From contig JACKDW010000003.1 of the NCBI GenBank assembly GCA_020633295.1, positions 700,793 to 764,792 of the forward strand: DNA of 64,000 nucleotides, read 5' to 3'. The notes beneath the pieces are model-generated. The model did no database searches and had not been told where the DNA came from. It saw only the letters and a program-made list of their open reading frames with translations. The DNA is from Myxococcales bacterium. GTDB taxonomy: Bacteria; Myxococcota_A; Polyangia; Nannocystales; Nannocystaceae. The translations under genes and the position numbers were made by a program. Below are positions 1 through 8,297 of this stretch, one piece after another. Positions within the stretch are counted from its first letter, which is position 1; each line of letters opens with the position of its first letter.

Positions 1-495
1 GCCGAGTCCGCCGGCGCGACCGCTGGCGACGCGCCGTCGACCGCGGGAGATGAACCGGCCGCGAGTCCGTCACCGAGCGCGGGCGAGCCGAAGCCCGCGG
101 TCCCCGAGCCGGCCCCCGTGAAGCCGAGCGGCGGGACCACGACGAAGAAGTCAACGAAGACGACGAAGAAGTCGACGAAGACGAAGACGCCGAAGACGAA
201 GCGCAAAACAAAGCGCGAGGAGCGGGCCGAGCAGGCCGCGGAGCGCGATCCCGGGCGCGTCATCTACGAGCTGCAGATGCTCAGCGCGGCCAAGAAGGCG
301 CTCGCCAGCAAGCCGCTGCAGGCGCTGGCCTACGCCGAGCAGCACGCCAGCGAGTTCCCGCGCAGTCAGTTCGTCGAGCAGCGGCGCGAGATCATGATCA
401 AGGCGCTGTGCAAGCTCGGGCGCACGGATCGGGCGCGCGGTGAGGCGCAGAAGTCCGCCAAGGCGCAGCGCGTGTTCGACACGAACTGCAAGTGA
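1..495 (+). CDS. C-terminal part of a Lys/Thr-rich regulator-like protein (5' truncated by window)
   Basis: The reading frame is open from the first base, so the true start lies upstream of the window. The visible 164 residues begin with an Ala/Pro/Glu-rich linker, followed by a strongly basic Lys-Thr repeat (about residues 48-75, KKSTK-type units) and a helical C-terminal segment with the pattern seen at the end of myxobacterial anti-sigma/FecR-like regulators: ALASKPLQALAYAEQHASEFP, then an arginine-rich helix with a single Cys and REIMIKALCKLGRTDRARGE. That helix pair resembles one TPR-like repeat. No enzyme motif is visible. Function is not assigned; the family comparison is from memory and is inference. 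Confidence 0.6.
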   Translation, partial: AESAGATAGDAPSTAGDEPAASPSPSAGEPKPAVPEPAPVKPSGGTTTKKSTKTTKKSTKTKTPKTKRKTKREERAEQAAERDPGRVIYELQMLSAAKKALASKPLQALAYAEQHASEFPRSQFVEQRREIMIKALCKLGRTDRARGEAQKSAKAQRVFDTNCK

Positions 496-576
496 GCGGG
501 CGCGACCGTCGGTCGCCCCGCAGGGAGTGCGCCTCGTCCCGCGCGTCCAGTCGCGCGATACTCGAGCGCGGGCGAG

Positions 577-1179
577 ATGGGCGTAAAGACCGACTACGAT
601 CCAGCGGAGCGCGTCCGCGACGCGCGTGAGCGGTACTTCCTCGACAACGGCTTCGGCGCGGGCGGGAACTACGACGAGAAGTGGGTGCGCGTGGACCTCG
701 GCCCGATCCCCGTGATGATCCCGAACACGCCGGGCCGCATCCGCGCCGTTCGCTACCACGACCTGCACCACATCGTCACCGGCTACGCCACGGACCTCGT
801 CGGCGAGTTCGAGATCAGCGCGTGGGAGATCGGGAGCGGCTGCGGGCGCCTGTGGTTCGCCTGGATGATCAACATGACGGGGATGATCGCCGGCCTGTTC
901 GTCGCGCCAGGCGCGATCTACCGCGCCTTCGTCCGCGGTCGACACACGCGCAGCCTCTACGATCGCCCGTTCGACGACGCGCTGCTCGAGCGCCCGCTCG
1001 GGGAGCTGCGCGCGGAGCTCGGCTTCGCGAGCGAAGCGCCCGCGGTCGCGAGCGCCGCGGATCGCCGCGCCTTCGCGCGCTGGGTCACGATCGCCGGGCT
1101 GTTCTGCCTGCTGATCGCGCTGCTGCACGTCGCCGCGCTCGCGCTGCTCGTGTGGCTCGTGATCTCGCTGCTGCGCTGA
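577..1179 (+). CDS. COQ4-motif membrane protein
   Basis: This 200-residue protein has the metal-binding signature of COQ4 proteins, HDxxH followed by eleven residues and Glu: H61, D62, H65 and E77. COQ4 is needed for ubiquinone biosynthesis in mitochondria and in some bacteria. Unlike soluble COQ4, this protein has a hydrophobic stretch around residues 93-113 and a clear membrane helix at the C-terminus (about residues 170-198). The ATG start is preceded by a GATACT hexamer 14 nt upstream. No other quinone gene is nearby, so the substrate is open. The motif is seen directly; a quinone or lipid-related role is inference. Confidence 0.6.
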   Translation: MGVKTDYDPAERVRDARERYFLDNGFGAGGNYDEKWVRVDLGPIPVMIPNTPGRIRAVRYHDLHHIVTGYATDLVGEFEISAWEIGSGCGRLWFAWMINMTGMIAGLFVAPGAIYRAFVRGRHTRSLYDRPFDDALLERPLGELRAELGFASEAPAVASAADRRAFARWVTIAGLFCLLIALLHVAALALLVWLVISLLR

Positions 1180-1244
1180 GCGTCGACGCGTCGCCTCGCG
1201 CTCGCGCGCTCGCGGCGGCTCGGCGCGCGCGCGACCGGTGTTTT

Positions 1245-1254
1245 AGACATGTCT
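1245..1254. promoter_or_regulatory. AT-rich palindrome upstream of the TPR kinase
   Basis: A perfect 10-bp palindrome (AGACATGTCT) sits in a locally AT-rich patch between a COQ4-like gene and a kinase gene. The patch TTTTAGACATGTCTTGAA resembles the palindrome at 54038-54051. It is a possible operator; no protein is assigned. Confidence 0.3.
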
Positions 1255-1296
1255 TGAAGTGCATTTTTGATCCGCGCGCGCCCACGCCGGCGCGGA

Positions 1297-1324
1297 CTTA
1301 CACGCGGCCCGGGTGTACTACAAT
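1297..1324 (+). promoter_or_regulatory. Putative sigma-70-type promoter for the kinase region
   Basis: CTTACA (1297-1302) and TACAAT (1319-1324) are separated by 16 bp and match -35/-10 elements. Transcription would start near 1331 and lead into the kinase gene. Confidence 0.45.
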
Positions 1325-1537
1325 GTCCCCGTGGAAGCTGGCGCGCGCGGCCCTGGCGTGCGGGGGGAGCCCGACGGCGTCGCGCGCGACGAGCTGGCGC
1401 TCGTGGTCCCTGAACGCCTCGGACGCAGCGCTGTCGCGTCCTCCGCCGACAGCCCCGGGCTCGACCGCGAGCTCGCGCGCCGCGAGCTCGGGTGTGCGGC
1501 GCTCGCACGCGCGCTCGCCGAGCGGGGGTCCCGGTGA
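1313..1537 (+). CDS. Possible small protein overlapping the kinase start
   Basis: A 74-codon frame ends in TGA at 1535-1537, which overlaps the kinase GTG start at 1534 (GTGA arrangement), a layout that often means translational coupling. An in-frame GTG at 1331 would be a better start because the first GTG lies within the putative -10 region. The product is Arg/Ala-rich with no recognised domain, membrane helix or signal peptide. In this GC-rich DNA a random open frame of this size is expected, so the overlap is the only support. Confidence 0.22.
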   Translation: MYYNVPVEAGARGPGVRGEPDGVARDELALVVPERLGRSAVASSADSPGLDRELARRELGCAALARALAERGSR

Positions 1538-4161
1538 GCGCGTCCTCCGAGCGCTACGCGGGCGCGGCTCACGACGCGCCGCCGAGCGCCGCGAGCCCGA
1601 ACCGAATCGGGCGCTACGTCGTGCTGCGGATCCTCGGCGAGGGCGGCATGGGCGTCGTCTACTCGGCGTTCGATGAAGAGCTCGATCGCAAGGTCGCCAT
1701 CAAGCTGCTGCGCGAGGAGCAGCGGCGCGCGGGCGAGGGGCGCACGCGCCTGCAGCGAGAGGCCCAGGCGATGGCCCGGCTGTCGCACCCCAACGTCGTG
1801 CAGGTGTACGACGCGGGCGACTACGACGGGAAGGTCTTCCTCGCCATGGAGCTCGTCGAGGGCGTCTCGCTGCGCGAGTGGCTCGAGCGCGCGCCGCCGA
1901 GCTGGCGCGAGCGACTCGACGTGTGCATTCAGGCAGGTCGAGGTCTCGCGGCCGCCCACGCCGCAGGGCTGATCCACCGCGACTTCAAGCCCGAGAACGT
2001 GATCGTCAGCCCCGACGGCGTCCCGCGCGTCGGCGACTTCGGCCTCGCGCGCAGCCACGACGCCGCGCTCGAGGAGCGCCCGGCGCAGCCCGGCGACGAC
2101 CGCGAGCTCGGCGAGTCGTCCGCGCTCGAGCTCAGGCTGACGCGCGCGGGCACGCTGGTCGGCACGCCCGCGTACATGTCCCCCGAGCAGCACCTGCGTC
2201 AGCCCGCGAGCACGCTCAGCGACCAATTTAGCTTCTGCGTCGTCACCTTCGAGGCGCTGTTCGGGGAGCGCCCCTTCGCCGGGCACGACCGCGCCGCGAT
2301 CACGCTGAACATCACGCAGGGGCGCATCAGCACCACGCGCGGCGTGCGGGTCCCCGCGCGCGTACGCGACGCGCTCGTGCGGGGGCTGCGTGCCGATCCA
2401 GAGGAGCGCTGGCCGTCGATGGACGCGCTGCTCGGCGCGCTCACGGGGGCGCGCGCGCGCGGGCGCTGGCCGGTGTGGCTGACGCTCGGCGCGATGGTCT
2501 CGGTGTTCGCGGGCGGCTACCTGTTCGCGGTGTGGCCGCGCGGACAGGTTGAACCGGACCGGCCGGTGTGCAGCGGCGCCGAGGCGCACCTCGAGGGCGT
2601 CTGGGACGACGAGCGTCGCGCGGCGGTGGAGCGCGCGCTGCTGGCGACGGGCGCGGCGTCAGCCGCCGACACCGCCCTCCGCGTCCGCGCGCAGCTCGAC
2701 CGCTACCGCGAGGGATGGATCGCCGCGCACCACCGGGCCTGCGAGGCCACCCACCTTCGCGGCGAGCAGTCGGCCGCCATGCTCGATCTGCGCATGGCCT
2801 GCTTGCAGCGCGAGCTGCACGGGCTCGGCGCGCTGACCAGCCTGCTCGCCGAGATCGACGCGGACGGGGTGACGCGCGCGGTGCAGGCGTCGCTCGAGCT
2901 CGCGCCGCTCACCCGCTGTGAGGACCTCGAAGCGTTGCGCTCCGCGGCCGCGGCCGCGCCCACGCCCGATGACCCCGCGGCGGTGCAGCAGGTGCGCTCG
3001 CGGCTCTCGACCGTGACCGCGCGGACGCAGCTCGGGGCGTTTGACGCGGCGCGAGCGCTCTCGCGCGAGCTCGTCGAGCTCGCGCGCGCGCTGAGCTACG
3101 CGCCGCTGCTCGCCGAGGTCCTGCTCGCGCGCGCCGACGTCGAGATTGCGCTCGGCGACTACGAGCCCGCGCGCGCGACCGTGATCGAGGCCTACTGGCT
3201 CGCGGAGCGCGTACGCGACGACCTCCAGAAGCTGCGCGCGCTCACGCTGCTGATCGACGTCGAGGCCAAGCTCGCCAGCTTCGACGCCGCGCTCGAGTGG
3301 AGCGAGGGCGGGCGGGTGATCGCCGCGCGCGTCGGCGAGGACTCGCTCGCGAACGCCGAGCTGCTCACGAACATCGGGCATGTCCACTGGCACAGGCAGG
3401 AGTACGAGACGGCGCGGGGCTTCCACGAGCGCGCGCTCGCGATCTACCGCCAGCAGCTCGGCCCCGAGGACATCCGCCTCACGCGGCCGCTGTTTCACCT
3501 CGGCCGCGTGTTCCACCGCCTCGGCCAGTTCGACGAGTCGCGGCGGCTGCAGGAGCGCGCGCTCGCGATCAGCGAGGCGGCGCTGGGCCCCGAGCACCCG
3601 CGCAACGCCGAATTCCTCAACAACCTCGGCAACGTCGCCTGGGACGAGCGGCGCTTCGAAGACGCTCGCGCGATCTACGAGCGCAACATCCGGATCTACG
3701 AGCGCGCCTTCGGGTCGGAGCACCCGCAGCTCGCGGGCGCGCTCAACAACCTCGGCGACGTGCTCTCGGGCATGGGCCAGCACGTGCAGGCGCGGCGCTA
3801 CTACGAGCGCGCGCTGAAGACCTACGCCGCGACGCTCGGCGAGGATCACCCTCACCGCGCGTTCCCGCTGCGCGGGCTCGGCGAGGTTCACCTCGAGCTC
3901 GGCGACCACGCGCGCGCGCGGAGCTACTTTGAAGATGCGCTGACGCTGCACGAGTCCCACCCGTTCCCGCTGCGCCTGATCGCGCGCACGCGCTTCGGCC
4001 TGGCGCGCGTCCTGTGGGCGGAGGGCGAGGGGGAGCCACGCGCGCGCGCGCTGGCGCTGGCGCGGCAGGCCGAGGACGAGTACCAGCGCGCCGGCGACGT
4101 CTACGCGGCCGAGCACGCGGAGGTCGTCACGTGGTTGCAGGCGCGCGGCGACGGGCGCTGA
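1534..4161 (+). CDS. Transmembrane Ser/Thr protein kinase with TPR sensor region
   Basis: Hanks-type kinase of 875 residues, counting from the GTG at 1534. The N-terminal domain has the glycine loop GEGGMG (35-40), catalytic Lys57, the catalytic loop HRDFKPEN (148-155, with Phe where Leu is usual), DFG (168-170) and GTPAYMSPEQ. A single membrane helix follows at about residues 311-335. The remaining roughly 500 residues form a helical region that becomes regular TPRs (RALAIYRQQLGPED-type units, about residues 620-840), the usual architecture of myxobacterial kinases that sense through protein contact. The TPR part would be on the opposite side of the membrane from the kinase if there is only one helix. 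The gene converges on the barrel gene 28 bp downstream. The identity of the kinase is clear; its target is unknown. Confidence 0.93.
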   Translation: MSASSERYAGAAHDAPPSAASPNRIGRYVVLRILGEGGMGVVYSAFDEELDRKVAIKLLREEQRRAGEGRTRLQREAQAMARLSHPNVVQVYDAGDYDGKVFLAMELVEGVSLREWLERAPPSWRERLDVCIQAGRGLAAAHAAGLIHRDFKPENVIVSPDGVPRVGDFGLARSHDAALEERPAQPGDDRELGESSALELRLTRAGTLVGTPAYMSPEQHLRQPASTLSDQFSFCVVTFEALFGERPFAGHDRAAITLNITQGRISTTRGVRVPARVRDALVRGLRADPEERWPSMDALLGALTGARARGRWPVWLTLGAMVSVFAGGYLFAVWPRGQVEPDRPVCSGAEAHLEGVWDDERRAAVERALLATGAASAADTALRVRAQLDRYREGWIAAHHRACEATHLRGEQSAAMLDLRMACLQRELHGLGALTSLLAEIDADGVTRAVQASLELAPLTRCEDLEALRSAAAAAPTPDDPAAVQQVRSRLSTVTARTQLGAFDAARALSRELVELARALSYAPLLAEVLLARADVEIALGDYEPARATVIEAYWLAERVRDDLQKLRALTLLIDVEAKLASFDAALEWSEGGRVIAARVGEDSLANAELLTNIGHVHWHRQEYETARGFHERALAIYRQQLGPEDIRLTRPLFHLGRVFHRLGQFDESRRLQERALAISEAALGPEHPRNAEFLNNLGNVAWDERRFEDARAIYERNIRIYERAFGSEHPQLAGALNNLGDVLSGMGQHVQARRYYERALKTYAATLGEDHPHRAFPLRGLGEVHLELGDHARARSYFEDALTLHESHPFPLRLIARTRFGLARVLWAEGEGEPRARALALARQAEDEYQRAGDVYAAEHAEVVTWLQARGDGR

Positions 4162-4189
4162 GCGCCACGACTGTCACGTGCGCGGCCTG

Positions 4190-4993
4190 TTACGTGCGCA
4201 CGAAGTAGAACACCACGCCGCCGACCACGCTGACGCCCGCGTCGTACGAGCGCACGTGCATCGGCCCCTGGCCGCCGAGCTCGAGCGTGAACGAGAACTT
4301 GCGGTTGAGGAAGAACTCGAAGCCCATGTGACCGCCGCCCGTCACCCCGAACGCGTCGCCCGGCGACTGCGGGCTCGGGCGCCCGCCGAAGAACACGCCG
4401 CCGCCGCCGTAGAGGCGCGCGACGCCCATGAGCACCGGGCTGCGGCCGAACAGCTCGACCGAGGCGAACAGCAGCGGGTCGAAGGCGCCCTCGAAGCGCA
4501 GCGGCGTGAAGTAGCGAAACGAGACCCGCGTGCCGAGGAATTGCCCGAGCCGCTTCCCCCAGCCGATGTCGGTCTTGAGCCCGTTGATCATGCCCGTGCC
4601 CCACATGCCGAACTCGACCCCGAGGTTGGGACCGCGGGCGTAGCGGTTGACCTCGGTGACGTACTCCTTCGTCGGCATCGGCCCGATCACCGGCGCCGCG
4701 CCGGCGCGCGCGCCCCCGCGCGCGTCCGTGGCCTCCGCGGGCGGAGCGTCCGGCGCGGGCGATGTCGCGCTCATGTCACCGGACTGCGTCGCGCCGGGGG
4801 ATTGGCTGATCGGCGCCTGCGTTTGCGGCTGCGCGTACGGCTGCGCGGCGGGCTGCGGGCTCCCGTAGGCAGGCTGTACGCCTGGGCTCTGCGTCTCTGC
4901 GGGCGCCGCGTCGGGCGTGGGGGCGGGCGCGGTGCCAGCCGATGGCTGCGCGAGCGCGAGGGTGATCAGCGTGGCGGCGAGATCGAGCGGCAT
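4190..4993 (-). CDS. Outer-membrane beta-barrel protein
   Basis: The 267-residue product has a short hydrophobic signal sequence, a Pro/Ala/Gln-rich linker (about residues 20-100) and a C-terminal half made of alternating Gly/aromatic strands (GVEFGMWGTG, FRYFTPLRFEG, GFEFFLNRKFSFTLELGG) ending in VFYFVRT with Phe close to the terminus, all typical of small beta-barrels. The barrel would be at most 8 to 10 strands. A TAGACT -10-like hexamer ends 9 nt before the ATG. Outer-membrane location is inferred from strand pattern; no specific ligand can be proposed. Confidence 0.6.
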   Translation of the reverse strand: MPLDLAATLITLALAQPSAGTAPAPTPDAAPAETQSPGVQPAYGSPQPAAQPYAQPQTQAPISQSPGATQSGDMSATSPAPDAPPAEATDARGGARAGAAPVIGPMPTKEYVTEVNRYARGPNLGVEFGMWGTGMINGLKTDIGWGKRLGQFLGTRVSFRYFTPLRFEGAFDPLLFASVELFGRSPVLMGVARLYGGGGVFFGGRPSPQSPGDAFGVTGGGHMGFEFFLNRKFSFTLELGGQGPMHVRSYDAGVSVVGGVVFYFVRT

Positions 4994-5002
4994 GGCGCGG
5001 CC

Positions 5003-5008
5003 AGTCTA
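5003..5008 (-). promoter_or_regulatory. -10-like TAGACT for the beta-barrel gene
   Basis: The hexamer lies 9 nt upstream of the ATG at 4993, which would leave almost no 5' leader. It belongs to the recurrent start-proximal set discussed in the findings. Confidence 0.4.
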
Positions 5009-5186
5009 CATGAACTCGTCGCGCGCAGGATGAATTGACGGGGTTCCCCGCCGGGCGGTACATCGCTACGCGACCGGGTCGTCGCCGCGTTTCGCTCCCT
5101 GGGCGCGCCGCCCGTGGCCTCGCGCGCTCCCTTCGTCTCCCCTGTGCGCCGCGACCTGGACCCGGTGAAAGCGCGGAAGACTCGAG

Positions 5187-8100
5187 ATGTCCAGTGAGCT
5201 GCGATTCGATGACAGAGTTGCGATTGTAACCGGCGCGGGCAACGGCCTCGGCCGCTCCCACGCCCTGCTGCTGGCGCAGCGCGGCGCCAAGGTCGTCGTC
5301 AACGATCTCGGCGGCAGCGCCCACGGCGAGGGCAAGAGCTCGGCCGCGGCCGACCGCGTCGTCGCCGAGATCCGCGAGGCTGGGGGCGAGGCGGTCGCCA
5401 ACTACGACTCGGTCGAGGACGGCGAGAAGATCGTCCAGACCGCGCTCGACGTCTTCGGCCGCGTCGACATCGTCATCAACAACGCCGGCATCCTGCGCGA
5501 CGTCAGCTTCCACAAGATGACGCAGCAGGACTGGGACCTGATCTACCGGGTGCACGTCTACGGCTCGTTCAAGGTCACCCACGCCGCCTGGCCGCACATG
5601 CGCGACCAGCAGTACGGGCGCGTCATCATGACCTCGTCGGCCGCCGGGCTCTACGGCAACTTCGGCCAGGCCAACTACAGCACCGCGAAGCTCGGGCTGC
5701 TCGGCTTCGGCTTCACGCTCGCGCACGAGGGCCGCAAGCGCAACATCCACGTCAACACGATCGCGCCGGTCGCCGGCTCGCGGATGACCGAGACGATCCT
5801 GCCGCCCAACCTGATCGACGCGCTCAAGCCGGAGTACGTCTCCCCGCTCGTCGCGCTGCTCTGCCACGAGCGCTGCGAGGAGACCGGCGGCATCTTCGAG
5901 GTCGGCGGCGGCATGATTTCGAAGCTCCGCTGGCAGCGGACCAACGGCAAGCTGTACCGCATCGGCCGCGAGATCACGCCCGAGCTGCTGCGTGACTCCT
6001 GGGACACGATCGTCGACTTCGGCGCCGTCAACTACCCCAGGGACGCCATGGGCGCGATCCAGCCGGTGCTCGACAACATCGAGGCGGGGCCGAGCAAGGG
6101 CGGCAACAAGTACATCGACGTCGACGCGGCGCTCGGCTTCGAGTTCCCCGCGATGAAGACGACGCACGACGAGCGCGACCTCGCCCTCTACGCGCTCGGC
6201 GTCGGCGCGGCCCGGGACCCGATGAGCGAGCGCGACCTCAAGCTCGTCTACGAGCTGCACCAGGACGGCTTCGTCGGGCTGCCGACCTACGGCGTGATCC
6301 CGGCGCTCAACGCCATCATCGAGTACGCCAAGACCGGCGCGATCGCGCCGGGGCTCAACTTCGGCGCCGAGCGGATCCTGCACGGCGAGCAGCGCCTCGA
6401 GGTCCGCTACCCGGTCCCGCGCAAGGGCACGCTGCGCCACAGCATGCGCGTGCGCGACATCTGGGATAAGGGCAAGCACGCGCTCGTCGTCTGCGAGGCC
6501 ACGAGCCGCGACGAGGACGGCAACGAGGTGTTCGTCAACGAGGTCACGCTGCTCGTCAAGGGCGCCGGCGGCTGGGGCGGCGAGCGCGGGCCGTCGCAGG
6601 ACAAGAACATCCCGCCCGACCGCGCGCCCGACGCCGTCGTCGAGGAGACGCTGTCGGCGAACCAGGCGCTCCTGTACCGGCTCTCGGGCGACTTTAACCC
6701 GCTGCACGCCGACCCGGGCTTCGCCAAGGCGTTCGGCTTCGACCGCCCGATCCTCCACGGCCTCTGCACGTTTGGTCATGTCGGGCGCCACGTCATCAAC
6801 GCGTTCGCCGACGGCGACCCGCGCCTGATGAAGAGCATCGACGCGCGCTTCGCCGACAGCGTGTTCCCCGGCGAGCGGCTCGTCACCGAGATGTGGAAGG
6901 ACGGCGACCGTCGCGTCATCGTCCGCGCCAAGGTCAAGGAGCGCGACTCCGTGGTGATCTCGAACGCCGCGGTCGAGCTCCACGACGCGGTGCCCGAGAA
7001 GCCGAAGAAGGCCGCCCCGAAGCCCGCGGCCGCCGGCGCGGCGGCCCCGGCCACGCCGATCGCCGCCGACGTGTTCGCGGCCATGCGCGAGTACATCACC
7101 GGCGCCGAGGGCATCACCGCCAAGGTCGGCAAGGTGTTCCAGTTCAAGCTCTCCGACCCGGCGAGCGTGTGGACCGTCGACATCAAGAACGGCGGCGGCG
7201 AGGTCGCCGAGGGCGAGACGCAGAAGCCCGACTGCACCCTCGAGATGAGCGACGCCGACTTCATGGCGATGACGCGCGGGGAGGCCAAGCCGCAGAAGCT
7301 GTTCGGCGAGGGCCGCCTGCGGATCTCGGGCGACATCATGGCGTCGCAGAAGCTCAGCTTCCTCGGCAAGCTCGACCCGACGCGCTACCAGGCGATCGCC
7401 GACGCGCGCGCGGGCGCGGGCGGCGGGCAGGCGGCCGCGGCGGACGCCGGGCCGAGCAGCGGCGACGTGTTCATCGGCATCCGCGACCACGTCGCGCGCC
7501 ACCCCGAGCTCGTCGACAAGGTCGGCAAGATCTTCCAGTTCCGGCTGACGGCGCCCGACAGCGTCTGGACGATCGACGTGAAGAACGCCCCGGGCGCGGT
7601 CGCGCCGGGGGAGCCGCAGAAGCCCGACTGCATCCTCGAGCTGACGGACGCCGACTTCATGGCGATGACCGACGGCAGCGCGGACCCGCAGAAGCTCTAC
7701 TTCTCGGGCAAGCTGAAGATCTCGGGCGACATCATGGCGTCGCAGAAGCTCAGCTTCCTGCAGAAGATCGATCCCGAGCAGGCCAAGGCCGCGATCGCCA
7801 AGGCGCGCGCCGAGGGCGGGCAGGCGGCGGCCGCGGCGGCCGCGAGCGCGGCGACCCCGGCGGCGCCCAAGGTCAGCCTCGGCGGGGTCATGGTCGCGCT
7901 CGAGTCGCGGCTCAAGGAGAACTGGGGCGTCGTCAACGAGGTCGACGCGATGCTGGTGTTCCGCTCGCCGAGCGGCGAGGCCTGGACCGTGGACCTGCGC
8001 GTGCAGGCCCAGGGCGACGCGGCGCGCGTGCGCGAGGGCGCGAGCGCCGACGCCGACGTGGTGTTCACGGTCGCCGCCGAGGATCTCGTGGCGCTGGCGC

Positions 8101-8207
8101 GCGACGAGGTCAGCACCGAGCGGCTGTTCCAGACGGGCAAGCTGCGCGTCGACGGAGATATTCGCCTGGCCCACGGGCTCGGGATGGCCTTCAAGGGGCT
8201 GCTGTAA
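5187..8207 (+). CDS. MFE-2-like multifunctional beta-oxidation enzyme (SDR + hydratase 2 + three SCP2 domains)
   Basis: 1006 residues. Residues 1-300 form a short-chain dehydrogenase with TGAGNGLG (15-22), NNAG (98-101), a Ser at 150-151 and YSTAK (164-168), as in the (3R)-hydroxyacyl-CoA dehydrogenase part of peroxisomal MFE-2. Residues about 320-610 are a hot-dog enoyl-CoA hydratase 2, with the signature GDFNPLH near 500-506. Three SCP2 domains follow (about 625-735, 760-870, 898-1006), separated by Ala/Gly/Pro linkers; the first two are close duplicates and the third is diverged. Human MFE-2 has the same order but one SCP2. The predicted job is hydration and dehydrogenation of branched, bile-acid-like or sterol side-chain enoyl-CoAs. 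A thiolase gene follows 90 bp downstream. Domain calls are firm; the natural substrate is inference. Confidence 0.93.
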   Translation: MSSELRFDDRVAIVTGAGNGLGRSHALLLAQRGAKVVVNDLGGSAHGEGKSSAAADRVVAEIREAGGEAVANYDSVEDGEKIVQTALDVFGRVDIVINNAGILRDVSFHKMTQQDWDLIYRVHVYGSFKVTHAAWPHMRDQQYGRVIMTSSAAGLYGNFGQANYSTAKLGLLGFGFTLAHEGRKRNIHVNTIAPVAGSRMTETILPPNLIDALKPEYVSPLVALLCHERCEETGGIFEVGGGMISKLRWQRTNGKLYRIGREITPELLRDSWDTIVDFGAVNYPRDAMGAIQPVLDNIEAGPSKGGNKYIDVDAALGFEFPAMKTTHDERDLALYALGVGAARDPMSERDLKLVYELHQDGFVGLPTYGVIPALNAIIEYAKTGAIAPGLNFGAERILHGEQRLEVRYPVPRKGTLRHSMRVRDIWDKGKHALVVCEATSRDEDGNEVFVNEVTLLVKGAGGWGGERGPSQDKNIPPDRAPDAVVEETLSANQALLYRLSGDFNPLHADPGFAKAFGFDRPILHGLCTFGHVGRHVINAFADGDPRLMKSIDARFADSVFPGERLVTEMWKDGDRRVIVRAKVKERDSVVISNAAVELHDAVPEKPKKAAPKPAAAGAAAPATPIAADVFAAMREYITGAEGITAKVGKVFQFKLSDPASVWTVDIKNGGGEVAEGETQKPDCTLEMSDADFMAMTRGEAKPQKLFGEGRLRISGDIMASQKLSFLGKLDPTRYQAIADARAGAGGGQAAAADAGPSSGDVFIGIRDHVARHPELVDKVGKIFQFRLTAPDSVWTIDVKNAPGAVAPGEPQKPDCILELTDADFMAMTDGSADPQKLYFSGKLKISGDIMASQKLSFLQKIDPEQAKAAIAKARAEGGQAAAAAAASAATPAAPKVSLGGVMVALESRLKENWGVVNEVDAMLVFRSPSGEAWTVDLRVQAQGDAARVREGASADADVVFTVAAEDLVALARDEVSTERLFQTGKLRVDGDIRLAHGLGMAFKGLL

Positions 8208-8229
8208 CAGCGGACAGGCGAGATGGGTG

Positions 8230-8235
8230 TACCCT
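8230..8235 (+). promoter_or_regulatory. -10-like TACCCT between MFE-2 and thiolase genes
   Basis: TACCCT is also found at 40601 and, on the other strand, at 52528 and 53806. Here it would give the thiolase gene an internal promoter with a leader of about 55 nt that includes its Shine-Dalgarno sequence. Confidence 0.25.
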
Positions 8236-8297
8236 GGGAGCGCGGCGAGGCCCCGCGCCCCAGCGTGCGCGGGCACAGGTCAAGAAGGAGTCAAGCG

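Noticed and set aside
4776..8276. Very long minus-strand open frame (over 1100 codons) opposite the MFE-2 gene
   Set aside because: Arg/Asp/Val-rich composition is the antisense shadow of a GC3-rich gene; the plus-strand product has clear enzyme domains.
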